Below are positions 8,387 to 16,868 of a stretch of DNA of 64,000 nt, one piece after another. A program made the position numbers and the translations under genes. The stretch covers positions 1-64,000 of the forward strand of contig DATKAN010000034.1 of the NCBI GenBank assembly GCA_035498035.1. Direction: 5' to 3'. Position 1 is the first letter of the stretch. Each line of letters starts with the position of its first letter. Below the pieces are notes generated by a model that searched no databases, was not told where the DNA came from, and was given only the letters and a program-made list of their open reading frames with translations. Source of the DNA: Nitrospiria bacterium (lineage in GTDB: Bacteria; Nitrospirota; Nitrospiria; JACQBZ01).

Positions 8387-8607
8387 GCTTTTTTTCTTTT
8401 TTTATCAAGCCGGAAGCGGATCGGGCCCCACCGGTGGGGGATTGTGTCCCCGGCATCCCATATGAGGGGCTGCATTTAGTACGATTAATATACTTAGTAT
8501 ACCGGCGTATTCGGCCGTCTAACCGACACCATCGGTGCCCATAAACTTAAACATCCAGATTCGTCCCGGCGCACATCTCCTGGCATGCTTGTGGCATGCG
8601 GCATCAG
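8387..8607. other. intergenic region, no gene seen
   Basis: Stretch between the outer-membrane gene promoter and the end of the fatty-acid operon. It contains a small palindrome CCCCACCGGTGGGG near 8427, an AT-rich stretch near 8480-8500 and a GGCATGC inverted pair near 8580-8600. No reading frame, RNA or promoter for another gene is evident. Confidence 0.4.
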
Positions 8608-8653
8608 TGAAAAAGATCCTTCTGGACCGTCCAAGTCGTCCATCACACGGTCC
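8608..8653 (-). terminator. possible terminator of the fatty-acid operon
   Basis: Leftward: GGACCGT (8653-8647) pairs with ACGGTCC (8630-8624), followed after a short gap by T5 (8614-8610). The stem is only seven base pairs and the loop is 16 nt, so this is tentative. It lies at the stop codon of the last gene of the operon. Confidence 0.35.
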
Positions 8654-9320
8654 AGAGACGAGCCCTCGTTTTCCACGCCCAGAGCCGCTCCTCCCTTCGC
8701 TTATATCGCGGTGAGCGCTTGAACATCTCCAAGGCGGTCCGATAGGCCAAGACCGCCTTCGTCCGGTCGCCGGCCCGCTGATAGGCCATCCCAAGAAGGT
8801 AATGACCCTCGACGCTGGAAGAGAAGATGGATCGGAACTGCTCGAGCCGCTGGGCGGCCTCGTCCGCCCGTCCCCGGTGGAGCAGGAATTCGCCCCACCG
8901 GAGATAGGGCTCGCCGTACCGGAGCTTCGGACTCCGTTCCATGGCTTTCCGGATCAAGTTTTCTCCCTCCGTAACTTTGCCGGTCCAGAGATAGGCCAGT
9001 CCGAGGTCGCAGACCGTTTCGTCCGAGTCGGGCATCCGATCCATCGCCTTTTCGAGATGGGGAACCGCCTCGCCGAAACGGCGGGCCTCGATCAGAATCC
9101 TTCCGAGGTCGCGGCGGGCCGTCGCATCGTGAGGATTGACCGAAAGCTCCCGGTTGAGCGCCCGGACCATGCCGGCTCGCCGGAACCGCCCAAGCAAGCG
9201 CCGGGATATACCGATGAATTGGTAGTCCAGGGCGAGATAGACGGCCAGTATCACCAGGAGGGCGAACACCGGACTGCCGGTTAAAAGAGTGATCAGAAAA
9301 AATAGAAAGAGATTTCGCAT
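8643..9320 (-). CDS. TPR repeat membrane-anchored protein
   Basis: 225-residue protein with an N-terminal membrane segment or uncleaved signal (residues about 3-32), then tetratricopeptide repeats. Visible units include the one around DATARRDLGRILIEARRFGEA (residues 64-84), the next with DLGLAYLWTGKVTEGE, and VEGHYLLGMAYQRAGDRTKA near 180. TPRs mediate protein-protein contacts; the partner is unknown. The ATG is five nucleotides past the rnc stop with no SD, so translation is probably coupled to rnc. It is the last gene of the yceD-fab-rnc operon. Confidence 0.8.
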   Translation of the reverse strand: MRNLFLFFLITLLTGSPVFALLVILAVYLALDYQFIGISRRLLGRFRRAGMVRALNRELSVNPHDATARRDLGRILIEARRFGEAVPHLEKAMDRMPDSDETVCDLGLAYLWTGKVTEGENLIRKAMERSPKLRYGEPYLRWGEFLLHRGRADEAAQRLEQFRSIFSSSVEGHYLLGMAYQRAGDRTKAVLAYRTALEMFKRSPRYKRREERLWAWKTRARLWTV

Positions 9321-9325
9321 TTACA

Positions 9326-10042
9326 CTAAAGCGGCCGCCGGGTCAATTTCTCGAGCGCCTGCTTGGCCGCCTGCTGCTCGGCTTCTTTCTTGCTCCGCCC
9401 CCGGCCGATGCCGAAGACCTCTTCCTTGATCATGAGCTTGACTTCGAAAAGTTTCTGGTGATCCGGACCGGATTCGCGCAGAACCCGGTAGGTAGGCAGG
9501 ACATCAAATTCCCTCTGGCAGCATTCCTGGAGCTCCGTCTTGTAATCGATATCTTCCCGACCCTGGTCGAGACGACGAAACTCCTCCTCGAATATTTGAA
9601 TGAGAACGGCCCGGGCGGTTTCAAAACCGCCGTCCAGATAGACGGCCGCGATCACGGCTTCGAGCGCGTCCGCCAGGATGGAAGGTTTTTCCCGACCGCG
9701 GGTCCGTTCCTCCCCGCGTCCGAGCAGCAGGAATTCGCCGACACCGAGACCCCCTGCAACCCGCGCCAGCGTGACCTCGCTCACGAGCCGGGCCTTCATT
9801 TTGGAAAGATCCCCTTCGGTCGACAAGGGATACAGCGAGATCAGCCGCTCGCTGATGGCCAAATCCAGCACCGCGTCGCCTAAAAACTCCAGGCGTTCAT
9901 TATCCTGGGTCGCGCCCTCTTTTTCTGACGCCCGCAGCTCATTCAGATACGATTTATGGGTGAGGGCCGCGCGAAGATGATCCGGTTTGCGGAAAGAGTA
10001 ACCTAAGATTTTCTGGAACGTGTCGAGGGGTTCAAGCGACAT
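9326..10042 (-). CDS. rnc: ribonuclease III
   Basis: 238-residue double-strand-specific endoribonuclease that processes rRNA and other structured RNAs. The signature NERLEFLGDAVLDL lies at about residues 48-61 with the catalytic Glu and Asp residues, and ALEAVIAAVYLDGGF carries the second acidic cluster. A double-stranded RNA-binding domain follows (about 158-235, ending with the SKKEAEQQAAKQALEKL helix). Length is normal. The gene lies 9 nt beyond fabF in the fatty-acid operon, an arrangement known from several bacterial phyla. Confidence 0.97.
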   Translation of the reverse strand: MSLEPLDTFQKILGYSFRKPDHLRAALTHKSYLNELRASEKEGATQDNERLEFLGDAVLDLAISERLISLYPLSTEGDLSKMKARLVSEVTLARVAGGLGVGEFLLLGRGEERTRGREKPSILADALEAVIAAVYLDGGFETARAVLIQIFEEEFRRLDQGREDIDYKTELQECCQREFDVLPTYRVLRESGPDHQKLFEVKLMIKEEVFGIGRGRSKKEAEQQAAKQALEKLTRRPL

Positions 10043-10051
10043 GGCGCTGTT

Positions 10052-11293
10052 TTAATGTTCATCATGCTTTTGAAAGACCAGGCAGGCGTTCGTGCCTCCA
10101 AACCCGAAGGAGTTGCTCAAGGCCGCGTTTAATGACGCGCGCCGGGCGGTATTGGGAATGCAGTCCAGATCGCAATCCGGATCCGGATGTTCGTAATTGA
10201 TGGTCGGCGGAAGGATGCCTTTGACCAGCGCCAGGATCGTGAAGACGGCCTCGACGCCGCCGGCCGCGCCCAGGAGATGACCGGTCATGGACTTGGTGGA
10301 GCTGACCGGAATCCGTTTGGCGTGGTCCCCGAACACGGTCTTGATCGCCCGCGTCTCGATCTTGTCCGCAAAGGTGGAGGTGGCATGGGCATTGATATAG
10401 CCGATCTGGGCCGGCTGCAGTCCCGCGTCCTTGAGAGCCAGGGACATGCAGCGGGCGGCCCCGATCCCGCTGTCCGGAGGCGCCGTGATGTGGTAGGCGT
10501 CGGCCGTCATGGCATAACCGACCACCTCCGCATAGATCCGGGCTCCCCGCCGGCGTGCCGACTCCCGTTCTTCCAGCAGCAAGAGTCCGGCCCCTTCGCC
10601 CAACACGAAACCGTCCCGCTCCAGGTCAAACGGCCGACTGGCATGAACGGGATCCTCGTTGCGCGTGGAGAGGGCGCGCGAGGCCGCAAACCCGGCCACG
10701 CCCAGCGGCGTAATGGCGGCCTCGGTTCCGCCGGCGATCATGACATCCGCCTCGCCCCGCTGGATGATCCGAAAGGCATCCCCGATGCAGTTGTTTCCGG
10801 TTGCGCAGGCCGTCACCGCGGAGGAGTTCGGGCCCTGGAGCCCATACCGGATCGCTATCTGCCCGGAGGCCAGATTGATGATGGTCATCGGAATGAAGAA
10901 CGGGGTCACCCGCTTCGGTCCCTTTTCCATCAGAATGCGATGCCATTCTTCAATGGCATTCAGGCCGCCGATGCCGGACCCGACATAGACCCCGATCCGT
11001 TCCGCATTCTCAGAGGTGACCTTCAACCCGGAATCGTCCATCGCCATCTGGCCGGCGGCGAGGGCGTAGTGGATGAAGGTATCCATCTTCTTGATCTCTT
11101 TCTTATCGATATAATTCGCCGGATCGAACCCCTTGACCTCGGCCGCGATCCGCACCGGCATCTGGGCCGCATCAAAACGCGAAATGGGACCCACGCCGCT
11201 GACGCCATCGCATAAGGCCCTCCACGTCGGATCCACCCCGATTCCCAACGGGGATACGACTCCCAAGCCGGTGACGACCACGCGGCGACTCAG
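10052..11293 (-). CDS. fabF: 3-oxoacyl-ACP synthase II (FabF)
   Basis: Elongating beta-ketoacyl-ACP synthase of fatty-acid synthesis. The Cys-His-His triad is visible: TACATGNN (Cys 159 counted from the GTG at 11281), NAHATST (about 300) and GHLLGAAGG (about 338). The start is unusual. The only ATG/GTG/TTG giving a sensible N-terminus is a GTG at 11281, but it has no SD and removes the normal basic N-terminus. A CTG at 11293 would yield [11 protein letters not shown], typical of FabF, and has GGGGGTGGGG directly upstream. I therefore place the start at this CTG. The gene follows acpP and precedes rnc. Confidence 0.95.
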   Translation of the reverse strand: MSRRVVVTGLGVVSPLGIGVDPTWRALCDGVSGVGPISRFDAAQMPVRIAAEVKGFDPANYIDKKEIKKMDTFIHYALAAGQMAMDDSGLKVTSENAERIGVYVGSGIGGLNAIEEWHRILMEKGPKRVTPFFIPMTIINLASGQIAIRYGLQGPNSSAVTACATGNNCIGDAFRIIQRGEADVMIAGGTEAAITPLGVAGFAASRALSTRNEDPVHASRPFDLERDGFVLGEGAGLLLLEERESARRRGARIYAEVVGYAMTADAYHITAPPDSGIGAARCMSLALKDAGLQPAQIGYINAHATSTFADKIETRAIKTVFGDHAKRIPVSSTKSMTGHLLGAAGGVEAVFTILALVKGILPPTINYEHPDPDCDLDCIPNTARRASLNAALSNSFGFGGTNACLVFQKHDEH

Positions 11294-11373
11294 AACCCCA
11301 CCCCCTTCCTCAAAATGCCCGACACGATTGACATCGATCCATCCCTCAAAGACCGGCCTCCGGCGGATCTTCG

Positions 11374-11607
11374 TTAAACCCGTTCTTTGATGTAATCCAT
11401 GACGTTTTGCACCGTGAGGATCTTTTCGGCATCTTCATCCGGAATCTCGATGCCGAACTCCTCCTCAAAGGCCATGACCAATTCGACCGTATCGAGAGAA
11501 TCTGCGCCCAGATCATCGACAAAGGAGGCATCCGGCGTCACATCCTCTTCGTCCACTCCGAGTTGCTCCACAATGATCTTCTTCACCTTTTCATCCACGG
11601 CTGCCAT
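11374..11607 (-). CDS. acpP: acyl carrier protein
   Basis: 77-residue acidic four-helix carrier that holds growing acyl chains on phosphopantetheine. The attachment site is Ser37 in [10 protein letters not shown]. The ATG at 11607 is chosen over an upstream in-frame start at 11658 because it gives the canonical length and has GGGGAGGTG at proper distance. It sits between fabG and fabF, as in most bacteria. Its product serves all the neighbouring Fab enzymes and possibly the acyl-ACP reductase homologue at 21-22 kb. Confidence 0.97.
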   Translation of the reverse strand: MAAVDEKVKKIIVEQLGVDEEDVTPDASFVDDLGADSLDTVELVMAFEEEFGIEIPDEDAEKILTVQNVMDYIKERV

Positions 11608-11682
11608 TGGCTTGTACACCTCCCCTCTTGGGTTTATCCGATTTACTGCACCAATCAAATTGACGATGAATTCGCCATCGGT

Positions 11683-12426
11683 TCATACCATCAACATCCC
11701 GCCGTTGACATGCAGGACGTGTCCCGTTATATATCCGGCCTCCTCCGATACCAGAAATCGAACCGCATGGGCGATGTCCTGGGGCGTCCCAAGGCGGCCC
11801 AGGGGAATCTGTTTCATCAAACCCTCCCGAACCTCGGACGACAGGTTCTGGGTCATCGCCGTGTCGATGAAGCCGGGCGCCACTGCATTGGCGGTGATTC
11901 CCCGGCCGGCGTATTCGCGCGCCACGGACTTTGTAAATCCGATCAACGCGGCCTTCGATGCGGCGTAGTTGGCCTGCCCCGCATTGCCCATCACCCCCAC
12001 GATCGACGCGATGTTGACGATCCTCCCTCTTCGCTGCTTGCTCATCAGGGGCAACACCGATTTCGTGCAGTGAAAGGCCCCCTTTAAATTTACGTTCAAG
12101 ACCAGATCCCAGTCTTCCTCTTTCATCCGAAGAAGAAGGCCGTCACGGGTGATGCCGGCGTTGTTGATCAGGATATCGATCCGACCGAACTCCCGGATCG
12201 CCCGATCGACCATCCCGGCCACACCCTTGCCGTCGGTCACATCGGCCCCCACCGCCAGGCATCGGCGACCGGAGGTGGCCAGCTCATCGGCCGTCTGCTT
12301 CGCCTCCCCCAGATTGACGTCGGAGATGACCAAATGGGCGCCGTCTTGAATCAGGCTCTGTGAAATCGCTTTTCCGATGCCTCGGGCGCCTCCCGTGACA
12401 ATGGCCACGCGTTCCTTTAAAGTCAT
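11683..12426 (-). CDS. fabG: 3-oxoacyl-ACP reductase (FabG)
   Basis: 247-residue short-chain dehydrogenase that reduces 3-ketoacyl-ACP with NADPH. TGGARGIG (residues 11-18) is the cofactor-binding glycine motif, NNAG follows at about 88-91, and the catalytic Ser141, Tyr154 and Lys158 are present in NIAS and NYAASK. The ATG at 12426 has AAAGGG upstream and gives the normal length; a longer frame from 12444 is less likely. The gene is placed between fabD and acpP. Confidence 0.96.
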   Translation of the reverse strand: MTLKERVAIVTGGARGIGKAISQSLIQDGAHLVISDVNLGEAKQTADELATSGRRCLAVGADVTDGKGVAGMVDRAIREFGRIDILINNAGITRDGLLLRMKEEDWDLVLNVNLKGAFHCTKSVLPLMSKQRRGRIVNIASIVGVMGNAGQANYAASKAALIGFTKSVAREYAGRGITANAVAPGFIDTAMTQNLSSEVREGLMKQIPLGRLGTPQDIAHAVRFLVSEEAGYITGHVLHVNGGMLMV

Positions 12427-12459
12427 GTTACCCTTTCGCTCCAATGAGTGACCCCTGGA

Positions 12460-13392
12460 TTAAGCGGCCAGTGCACCGAGGGTCTCCTCCAAACTTTCCG
12501 GGTCCTCAATGTGATACGTTCTCGCCTCTTTGGCGATCCGCTTGACCAAACCGGACAAAACCGTCCCCGGTCCGATCTCGACAAACGTGGTGATTCCCTC
12601 TTGAACCATGCGTTGAATGGTATCGACCCAGAGAACGGGGGAGGCCAATTGCCGAACCAGCGCCTCCTTCGCCAAATCACCGGAGGTGATCGGCACGGCG
12701 TCCACATTCGTCACGACCGGTATCCTCAGCCGGAGGAGCTTCACGCCGTTTAAATCCCGGCTCAGGCGTTCCGCCGCCGGTTTCATTAAGGAACAATGGG
12801 AAGGAACGCTGACCGCCAACGGCATGATCCGCTTCGCTCCCCTCTCTCTGGCCAGCGCCATCGCCGCCTCGACCGCGGGACGTTCCCCCCCGATGACGAT
12901 CTGAACGGGAGAATTGATATTGGCCGCCGAAACGATGCCCTGGCCAGAAGCCGAACGGCAGATTTCCTCCACCGTCCTTCGGTCCAGACCGAGGACGGCC
13001 GCCATCGCCCCGATCCCGGCCGGAACGGCCTCCTGCATGTACCGCCCTCGGTTCCGGACAAGCGTTACGGCATCGGAGAAGGCCAATCCGCCGGAGGCGA
13101 CCAGCGCGGTATACTCGCCCAGGCTGTGCCCGGCCAGCATGGAGGCCGAAAGCCCTTTTTCCTCCGCCCATCTCAGGGCCGCGAGGCTGGTCGTGAGAAT
13201 CGCCGGCTGCGTATGCTCGGTCAGATCCAGCCGGTCGGCCGGGCCCTCATGACATAGCTTTGCGATATCAAAACCCAGCGCCTGCTGCGCCTCGCGGTAA
13301 ACCTGTCGGGCCGCATCGGATGCCGCGTATAACTTTGCGCCCATTCCGACATATTGAGACCCCTGGCCTGGGAACAAAAATGCAACCGTCAT
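12460..13392 (-). CDS. fabD: malonyl-CoA:ACP transacylase (FabD)
   Basis: 310-residue transferase that loads malonyl onto ACP. The nucleophile elbow GHSLGEY puts the catalytic Ser at residue 90, and VSVPSHCSLM carries the active-site His (about 200). The N-terminus FLFPGQGSQYVGMG is typical. The ATG at 13392 gives this start; the frame stays open to 13563 but the extra residues look like read-through of intergenic DNA. No clear SD is present. About 157 nt separate it from fabH, a larger gap than elsewhere in the operon, with no gene visible in it. Confidence 0.96.
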   Translation of the reverse strand: MTVAFLFPGQGSQYVGMGAKLYAASDAARQVYREAQQALGFDIAKLCHEGPADRLDLTEHTQPAILTTSLAALRWAEEKGLSASMLAGHSLGEYTALVASGGLAFSDAVTLVRNRGRYMQEAVPAGIGAMAAVLGLDRRTVEEICRSASGQGIVSAANINSPVQIVIGGERPAVEAAMALARERGAKRIMPLAVSVPSHCSLMKPAAERLSRDLNGVKLLRLRIPVVTNVDAVPITSGDLAKEALVRQLASPVLWVDTIQRMVQEGITTFVEIGPGTVLSGLVKRIAKEARTYHIEDPESLEETLGALAA

Positions 13393-13549
13393 CGTCAAAG
13401 TATTCAGATATTGCTTAAATCGGATCTCGAAGTCAACAAAAAAATATCGTTTTATCGCACGAAAACGAGCGGATGAACGGGAATGAGGGGGGTGCCTCCG
13501 CCGGGATGCCTTCGCCGTGGCGGAACCTTGGCCGCCCGGACCGGATCGC

Positions 13550-14527
13550 CTACCACCGGACAAGGGCCGAGGCCCAGGTTAAACCGGCGCCAAAGGCCTC
13601 GAACAGCAGCAGATCTCCGTCTTTGACGCGCCCTTGGCGAACCGCCTCGTCCAGGGCGATAGGGATCGACGCGGCCGACGTATTCCCGTACCGGTCCACA
13701 TTGAGAACCACTTTATCCATGGCCAATCCCAGCCGCTGAGCCACCGCTTGAATGATCCGAAAGTTGGCCTGATGGGGAATCATCAGGGAGATGTCAGAGG
13801 GTTGAACATGAGCCGACTTGAGGGTTTCGTACACCGCTTCCTCCAAGGTCCGGACCGCCACTTTAAATGTTTCATTCCCTTTCATTTTAATATACGGCTT
13901 CCTTTCGGCCAGCATCGAAGGAGAGGGAGGGATGCGCGACCCTCCACCCGGCACCTGAATGAGATCCCACAGCCGGCCGTCGGAACGGAGATGGGTTGAC
14001 AGGACCCCATGCTCGCTTTTCGTTCGCTGCAGGACGGCCGCCCCCGCGCCGTCCCCAAACAGGACGCAGGTATTTCGATCCGTCCAGTCGACGATCCGGG
14101 ACATTACCTCGGTCCCGATGATCAGCACGTTTTTATAAACGCCGTTTCGGATGTACTGGTCGGCAATGGAAAGGGCGTACAGAAACCCGGAACAGGCGGC
14201 GGAAAGATCAAAGGCCGCCGCCTGAGGCGCCCCCAGCCGGTCTTGAACCAGGCAGGCCGTCGATGGGAAAAACATGTCCGGCGTGATGGTCGCCACCAGA
14301 ATCAGGTCCAGATCTCTTTCATTCAGGCGGGCCATCTCCAGGGCCCGACGGGCCGCGGGGACCGCCAGGTCCGACGCCGCCTCGCCCGGGTCGGCGATCC
14401 GCCGCTCCCGGATGCCCGTTCGCTCCACGATCCAGTTTTCGGTCGTTTCCACCATCCGTTCCAGGTCCCGGTTCGTCATGACCCGTTCGGGAAGATAGGC
14501 GCCGGTACCGATGATTCGAGTTTTCAT
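13550..14527 (-). CDS. fabH: 3-oxoacyl-ACP synthase III (FabH)
   Basis: 325-residue initiating condensing enzyme that joins acetyl-CoA and malonyl-ACP. The triad is visible: Cys112 in AACSGFLYAL, His in IPHQANFRI (about 250) and Asn in VDRYGNTSAAS (about 280). The GTGIRERR block near the N-terminus is typical. Its start is directly next to the plsX stop, so the two are translationally coupled. Confidence 0.97.
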   Translation of the reverse strand: MKTRIIGTGAYLPERVMTNRDLERMVETTENWIVERTGIRERRIADPGEAASDLAVPAARRALEMARLNERDLDLILVATITPDMFFPSTACLVQDRLGAPQAAAFDLSAACSGFLYALSIADQYIRNGVYKNVLIIGTEVMSRIVDWTDRNTCVLFGDGAGAAVLQRTKSEHGVLSTHLRSDGRLWDLIQVPGGGSRIPPSPSMLAERKPYIKMKGNETFKVAVRTLEEAVYETLKSAHVQPSDISLMIPHQANFRIIQAVAQRLGLAMDKVVLNVDRYGNTSAASIPIALDEAVRQGRVKDGDLLLFEAFGAGLTWASALVRW

Positions 14528-15586
14528 TCAGTCTCGTCTGAGCGATTGGAGGTATTCTTCGTGTACTTTGCTGTAAAGGGTCATGCTCTCTTCGATGTCT
14601 TTCTGAATCCGTTCATTCACCCGGCCTTCGGCCTGGGTCTTGGCCACGCGGACGGCATTCTTGATGGCCTTGGCCGACGATCGTCCGTGACAGATGATCG
14701 AGATTCCATTCACCCCCAAAAGCGGCGCCCCGCCGTACTCGGCATAATCCAGCCGTCGACGGAAACGCTGAAAGGCGGATCGGAGGAAGAAATAACCGAA
14801 CTTTCCCCCGAACGTGGCCGCAATTTCACGCTTTAAAAGCTTCCCCAAGACATCCGCCAGACCCTCGCTGATTTTCAGGGCGACGTTTCCGATGAAACCG
14901 TCGCAGACGATCACATCGGCCGTCCCCGAATAGACATCGCGTCCCTCGACGTTTCCGATGAAATTCATGGGGCTCGCCTTCAGAATTTTAAACGCCTCTT
15001 TGGTCATTTCATTGCCCTTTGTATCCTCCTCGCCGATGCTGATCAAGCCGATTTTGGGATTCGACTTTTGCAGCACCCATTCGGCGTACTCATTTCCCAT
15101 GATCGCGAATTGAAAAAGATTGAGGGGTTTACAATCGACATTGGCGCCGACGTCGAGCAGGATCGAGTAACCCAATAAGGTCGGCATGATGGTGGCAATC
15201 GCGGGCCGCTCCACACCCTGGAGCGGGCCCAGGATGTATAGCGCCGTGGCCATCGTGGCACCGCTGTTTCCTGCACTGATCACGGCCACGGCATCGCCTT
15301 TGCGGACCAGCTCGGTCGCCACCCAGATCGATGACTCCCGTTTTCGGCGGATCACGACGGACGGAGCCTCATCCATCTCCACTTTTTGAGCCGCGTGTAC
15401 GATCGAAATGTCCAGACCCGAAGGGGAATGACGGTCTAATTCCTTCCCGAGAACGGCGGAATCCCCAACCAGGATAATACCGACCCCCAATTCCCGGGCG
15501 GCCAAGACCGCCCCTTCAACAATGGGTCCGGGCGCATCGTCCCCGCCCATTCCGTCGACGGCCAATTTCATGGTAATCGTCTTCAC
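14528..15586 (-). CDS. plsX: phosphate acyltransferase PlsX
   Basis: Enzyme that converts acyl-ACP to acyl-phosphate for phospholipid synthesis. The family signature LAVDGMGGDDAPG opens the protein, and SAGNSGATMA, LLDVGANVDCKP and VCDGFIGNVALK are clearly present. The GTG at 15586 has AGGGG eight nucleotides upstream; an ATG five codons later has none, so the GTG is preferred (352 residues). The position between rpmF and fabH is the classical rpmF-plsX-fabH order. Confidence 0.97.
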   Translation of the reverse strand: MKTITMKLAVDGMGGDDAPGPIVEGAVLAARELGVGIILVGDSAVLGKELDRHSPSGLDISIVHAAQKVEMDEAPSVVIRRKRESSIWVATELVRKGDAVAVISAGNSGATMATALYILGPLQGVERPAIATIMPTLLGYSILLDVGANVDCKPLNLFQFAIMGNEYAEWVLQKSNPKIGLISIGEEDTKGNEMTKEAFKILKASPMNFIGNVEGRDVYSGTADVIVCDGFIGNVALKISEGLADVLGKLLKREIAATFGGKFGYFFLRSAFQRFRRRLDYAEYGGAPLLGVNGISIICHGRSSAKAIKNAVRVAKTQAEGRVNERIQKDIEESMTLYSKVHEEYLQSLRRD

Positions 15587-15634
15587 TGTTCGAGCCCCTT
15601 GGGTATCCGGCTTTTCTCCGCTATCTGGCTACGA

Positions 15635-15817
15635 CTAGGATTCTTTGATCGCAATGATCGTCTGGCCTTTATAGGTCCCGCAATTCAGGCAGACATAATG
15701 AGGCCGCTTGGGTTCGTGACATTGAGGACAGGGAGCCAGGCTCGGGGCCCGTAATTTTTTATGGGTCCGTCGTTTATCTCTTCGGGATTTGGATATCTTG
15801 TGCTTTGGATGTGCCAT
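15635..15817 (-). CDS. rpmF: 50S ribosomal protein L32
   Basis: 60-residue basic ribosomal protein. The N-terminus MAHPKHKISKSRRDKRR and a zinc ribbon with two Cys pairs (CPQCHEP and CLNCGTYKG) identify the zinc-binding form of L32. GGTTGA precedes the ATG. It follows yceD after 17 nt. Confidence 0.97.
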   Translation of the reverse strand: MAHPKHKISKSRRDKRRTHKKLRAPSLAPCPQCHEPKRPHYVCLNCGTYKGQTIIAIKES

Positions 15818-15834
15818 AGGGAATCAACCTCACG

Positions 15835-16374
15835 TTATTTTTTGATGATTTTCTTCAATTTCTCCTGGAAACGGGTCATCGGGCGACGGACATCCTCCTC
15901 CACACAACCACAGGACGTTCGGTTCAAGTCCGCGCCGCATTGAGGGCAAAGTCCTCGACAGTTGGGCCGACACAACGGATAGGTCGGCAGGGACAACAAG
16001 ACTTGCTCTCTGACCACATCGGTCAGATCGATGATGTCGCCCGAATAGACGTACTCATCCAGATCCTTTTCATCGAGCTCGTGCCATTCCCCAGCCAACC
16101 GGTCGGGCTTCACTTCCATCGGCACCACGGTCATTTCGAACGAGGAATGGACCGGATAGAAAAGGGCCTCCAAGCAGCGAACGCACTGCAACTTCGCATG
16201 GGCTTGGGCTTCTCCCGAAACATACACGGAATGATCCGTCGGGACCAGCCGGGCCCGAACCCGAATGGAACCCTCAAACTCGGCGCCGGGACTTTTCAGG
16301 TCGAGGGTCGCGGGATCCGCTTCGTAGTCAAGATCAAGCCCCTCTTGCGGGATTTCGGACCGATGAATCTGCAT
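15835..16374 (-). CDS. yceD: YceD/DUF177 family protein
   Basis: 179-residue member of the DUF177 (YceD) family, whose genes almost always precede rpmF and whose plant relatives are linked to 23S rRNA accumulation. CVRCLE and the C-terminal pattern CRPNCRGLCPQCG...CGC form a likely metal site. It is the first gene of the fatty-acid operon. The ATG at 16374 has no recognisable SD, although the predicted leader is about 17 nt long. Confidence 0.9.
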   Translation of the reverse strand: MQIHRSEIPQEGLDLDYEADPATLDLKSPGAEFEGSIRVRARLVPTDHSVYVSGEAQAHAKLQCVRCLEALFYPVHSSFEMTVVPMEVKPDRLAGEWHELDEKDLDEYVYSGDIIDLTDVVREQVLLSLPTYPLCRPNCRGLCPQCGADLNRTSCGCVEEDVRRPMTRFQEKLKKIIKK

Positions 16375-16397
16375 TTAAATCATATTAAAACTTTCAA

Positions 16398-16426
16398 ATT
16401 ATAGGGATCATGCGGCAATTTGTCAA
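16398..16426 (-). promoter_or_regulatory. perfect-consensus promoter of the yceD-rpmF-plsX-fab operon
   Basis: Leftward -35 TTGACA (16421-16426), exactly 17 nt, -10 TATAAT (16398-16403): a full match to the sigma70 consensus. Predicted +1 near 16391. It is the strongest-looking promoter in the window, and no FapR- or FadR-like palindrome overlaps it that I can see. Confidence 0.85.
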
Positions 16427-16462
16427 GGAAATTGACCGCCTCGATGAATACACAATGCCGTA

Positions 16463-16491
16463 TTGCAAATCACGCGGAAAAGCATGATAAT
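16463..16491 (+). promoter_or_regulatory. promoter of the small membrane protein gene, near-leaderless
   Basis: -35 TTGCAA (16463-16468), 17 nt, -10 GATAAT (16486-16491), then 8 nt to the ATG at 16500. It is divergent from the yceD promoter, with about 36 nt between the two -35 boxes. Confidence 0.5.
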
Positions 16492-16499
16492 GTATTTTT

Positions 16500-16868
16500 A
16501 TGGAGATTTTCAACGCCCATTCTCCCGGAAAACTCCGCGTCGGTCTCCTCCTGTTTCTGACCCTGCTCGTGGGAGGGGTTTACCTCGGATTTCAGCTGAT
16601 CCCATATTGGATGGACGCCTACGACATGAAAAATTTCCTGGACGAGAAAGCCCGCACGGGCCAATTGGTGTCGGACGACGAAATCCGCGGATCCATTATC
16701 GCCAAGGCGCATGAGTTAGGCATCGAATTGTCGGACCGGGATATCGATATCCATCGATCCTCAACAGACATGTCCATCTCGACCGCCTGGGAGCTGGATT
16801 ATAATTTTTTCGGCCTTTACACTCATACGTTTACTTTCGCGCCCCAGGTCAACGTCAACTACCAATAA
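16500..16868 (+). CDS. small single-pass membrane protein (DUF4845-like)
   Basis: 122-residue protein with one membrane segment (residues about 14-35) and an extracytoplasmic domain ending in a beta-rich tail (FGLYTHTFTFAPQVNVNYQ). Length and layout resemble DUF4845 proteins, but I am not certain of the family. There is no SD; the ATG lies 8 nt beyond a -10 box, so a leaderless or nearly leaderless mRNA is expected. Its 3' end overlaps the convergent tsaD gene by 14 nt. Confidence 0.7.
   Translation: MEIFNAHSPGKLRVGLLLFLTLLVGGVYLGFQLIPYWMDAYDMKNFLDEKARTGQLVSDDEIRGSIIAKAHELGIELSDRDIDIHRSSTDMSISTAWELDYNFFGLYTHTFTFAPQVNVNYQ

Noticed and set aside
8387-8406. T-rich run as a rho-independent terminator
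   Set aside because: No stem precedes it on the plus strand; it fits better as an A/T-rich upstream element of the promoter at 8358-8386.
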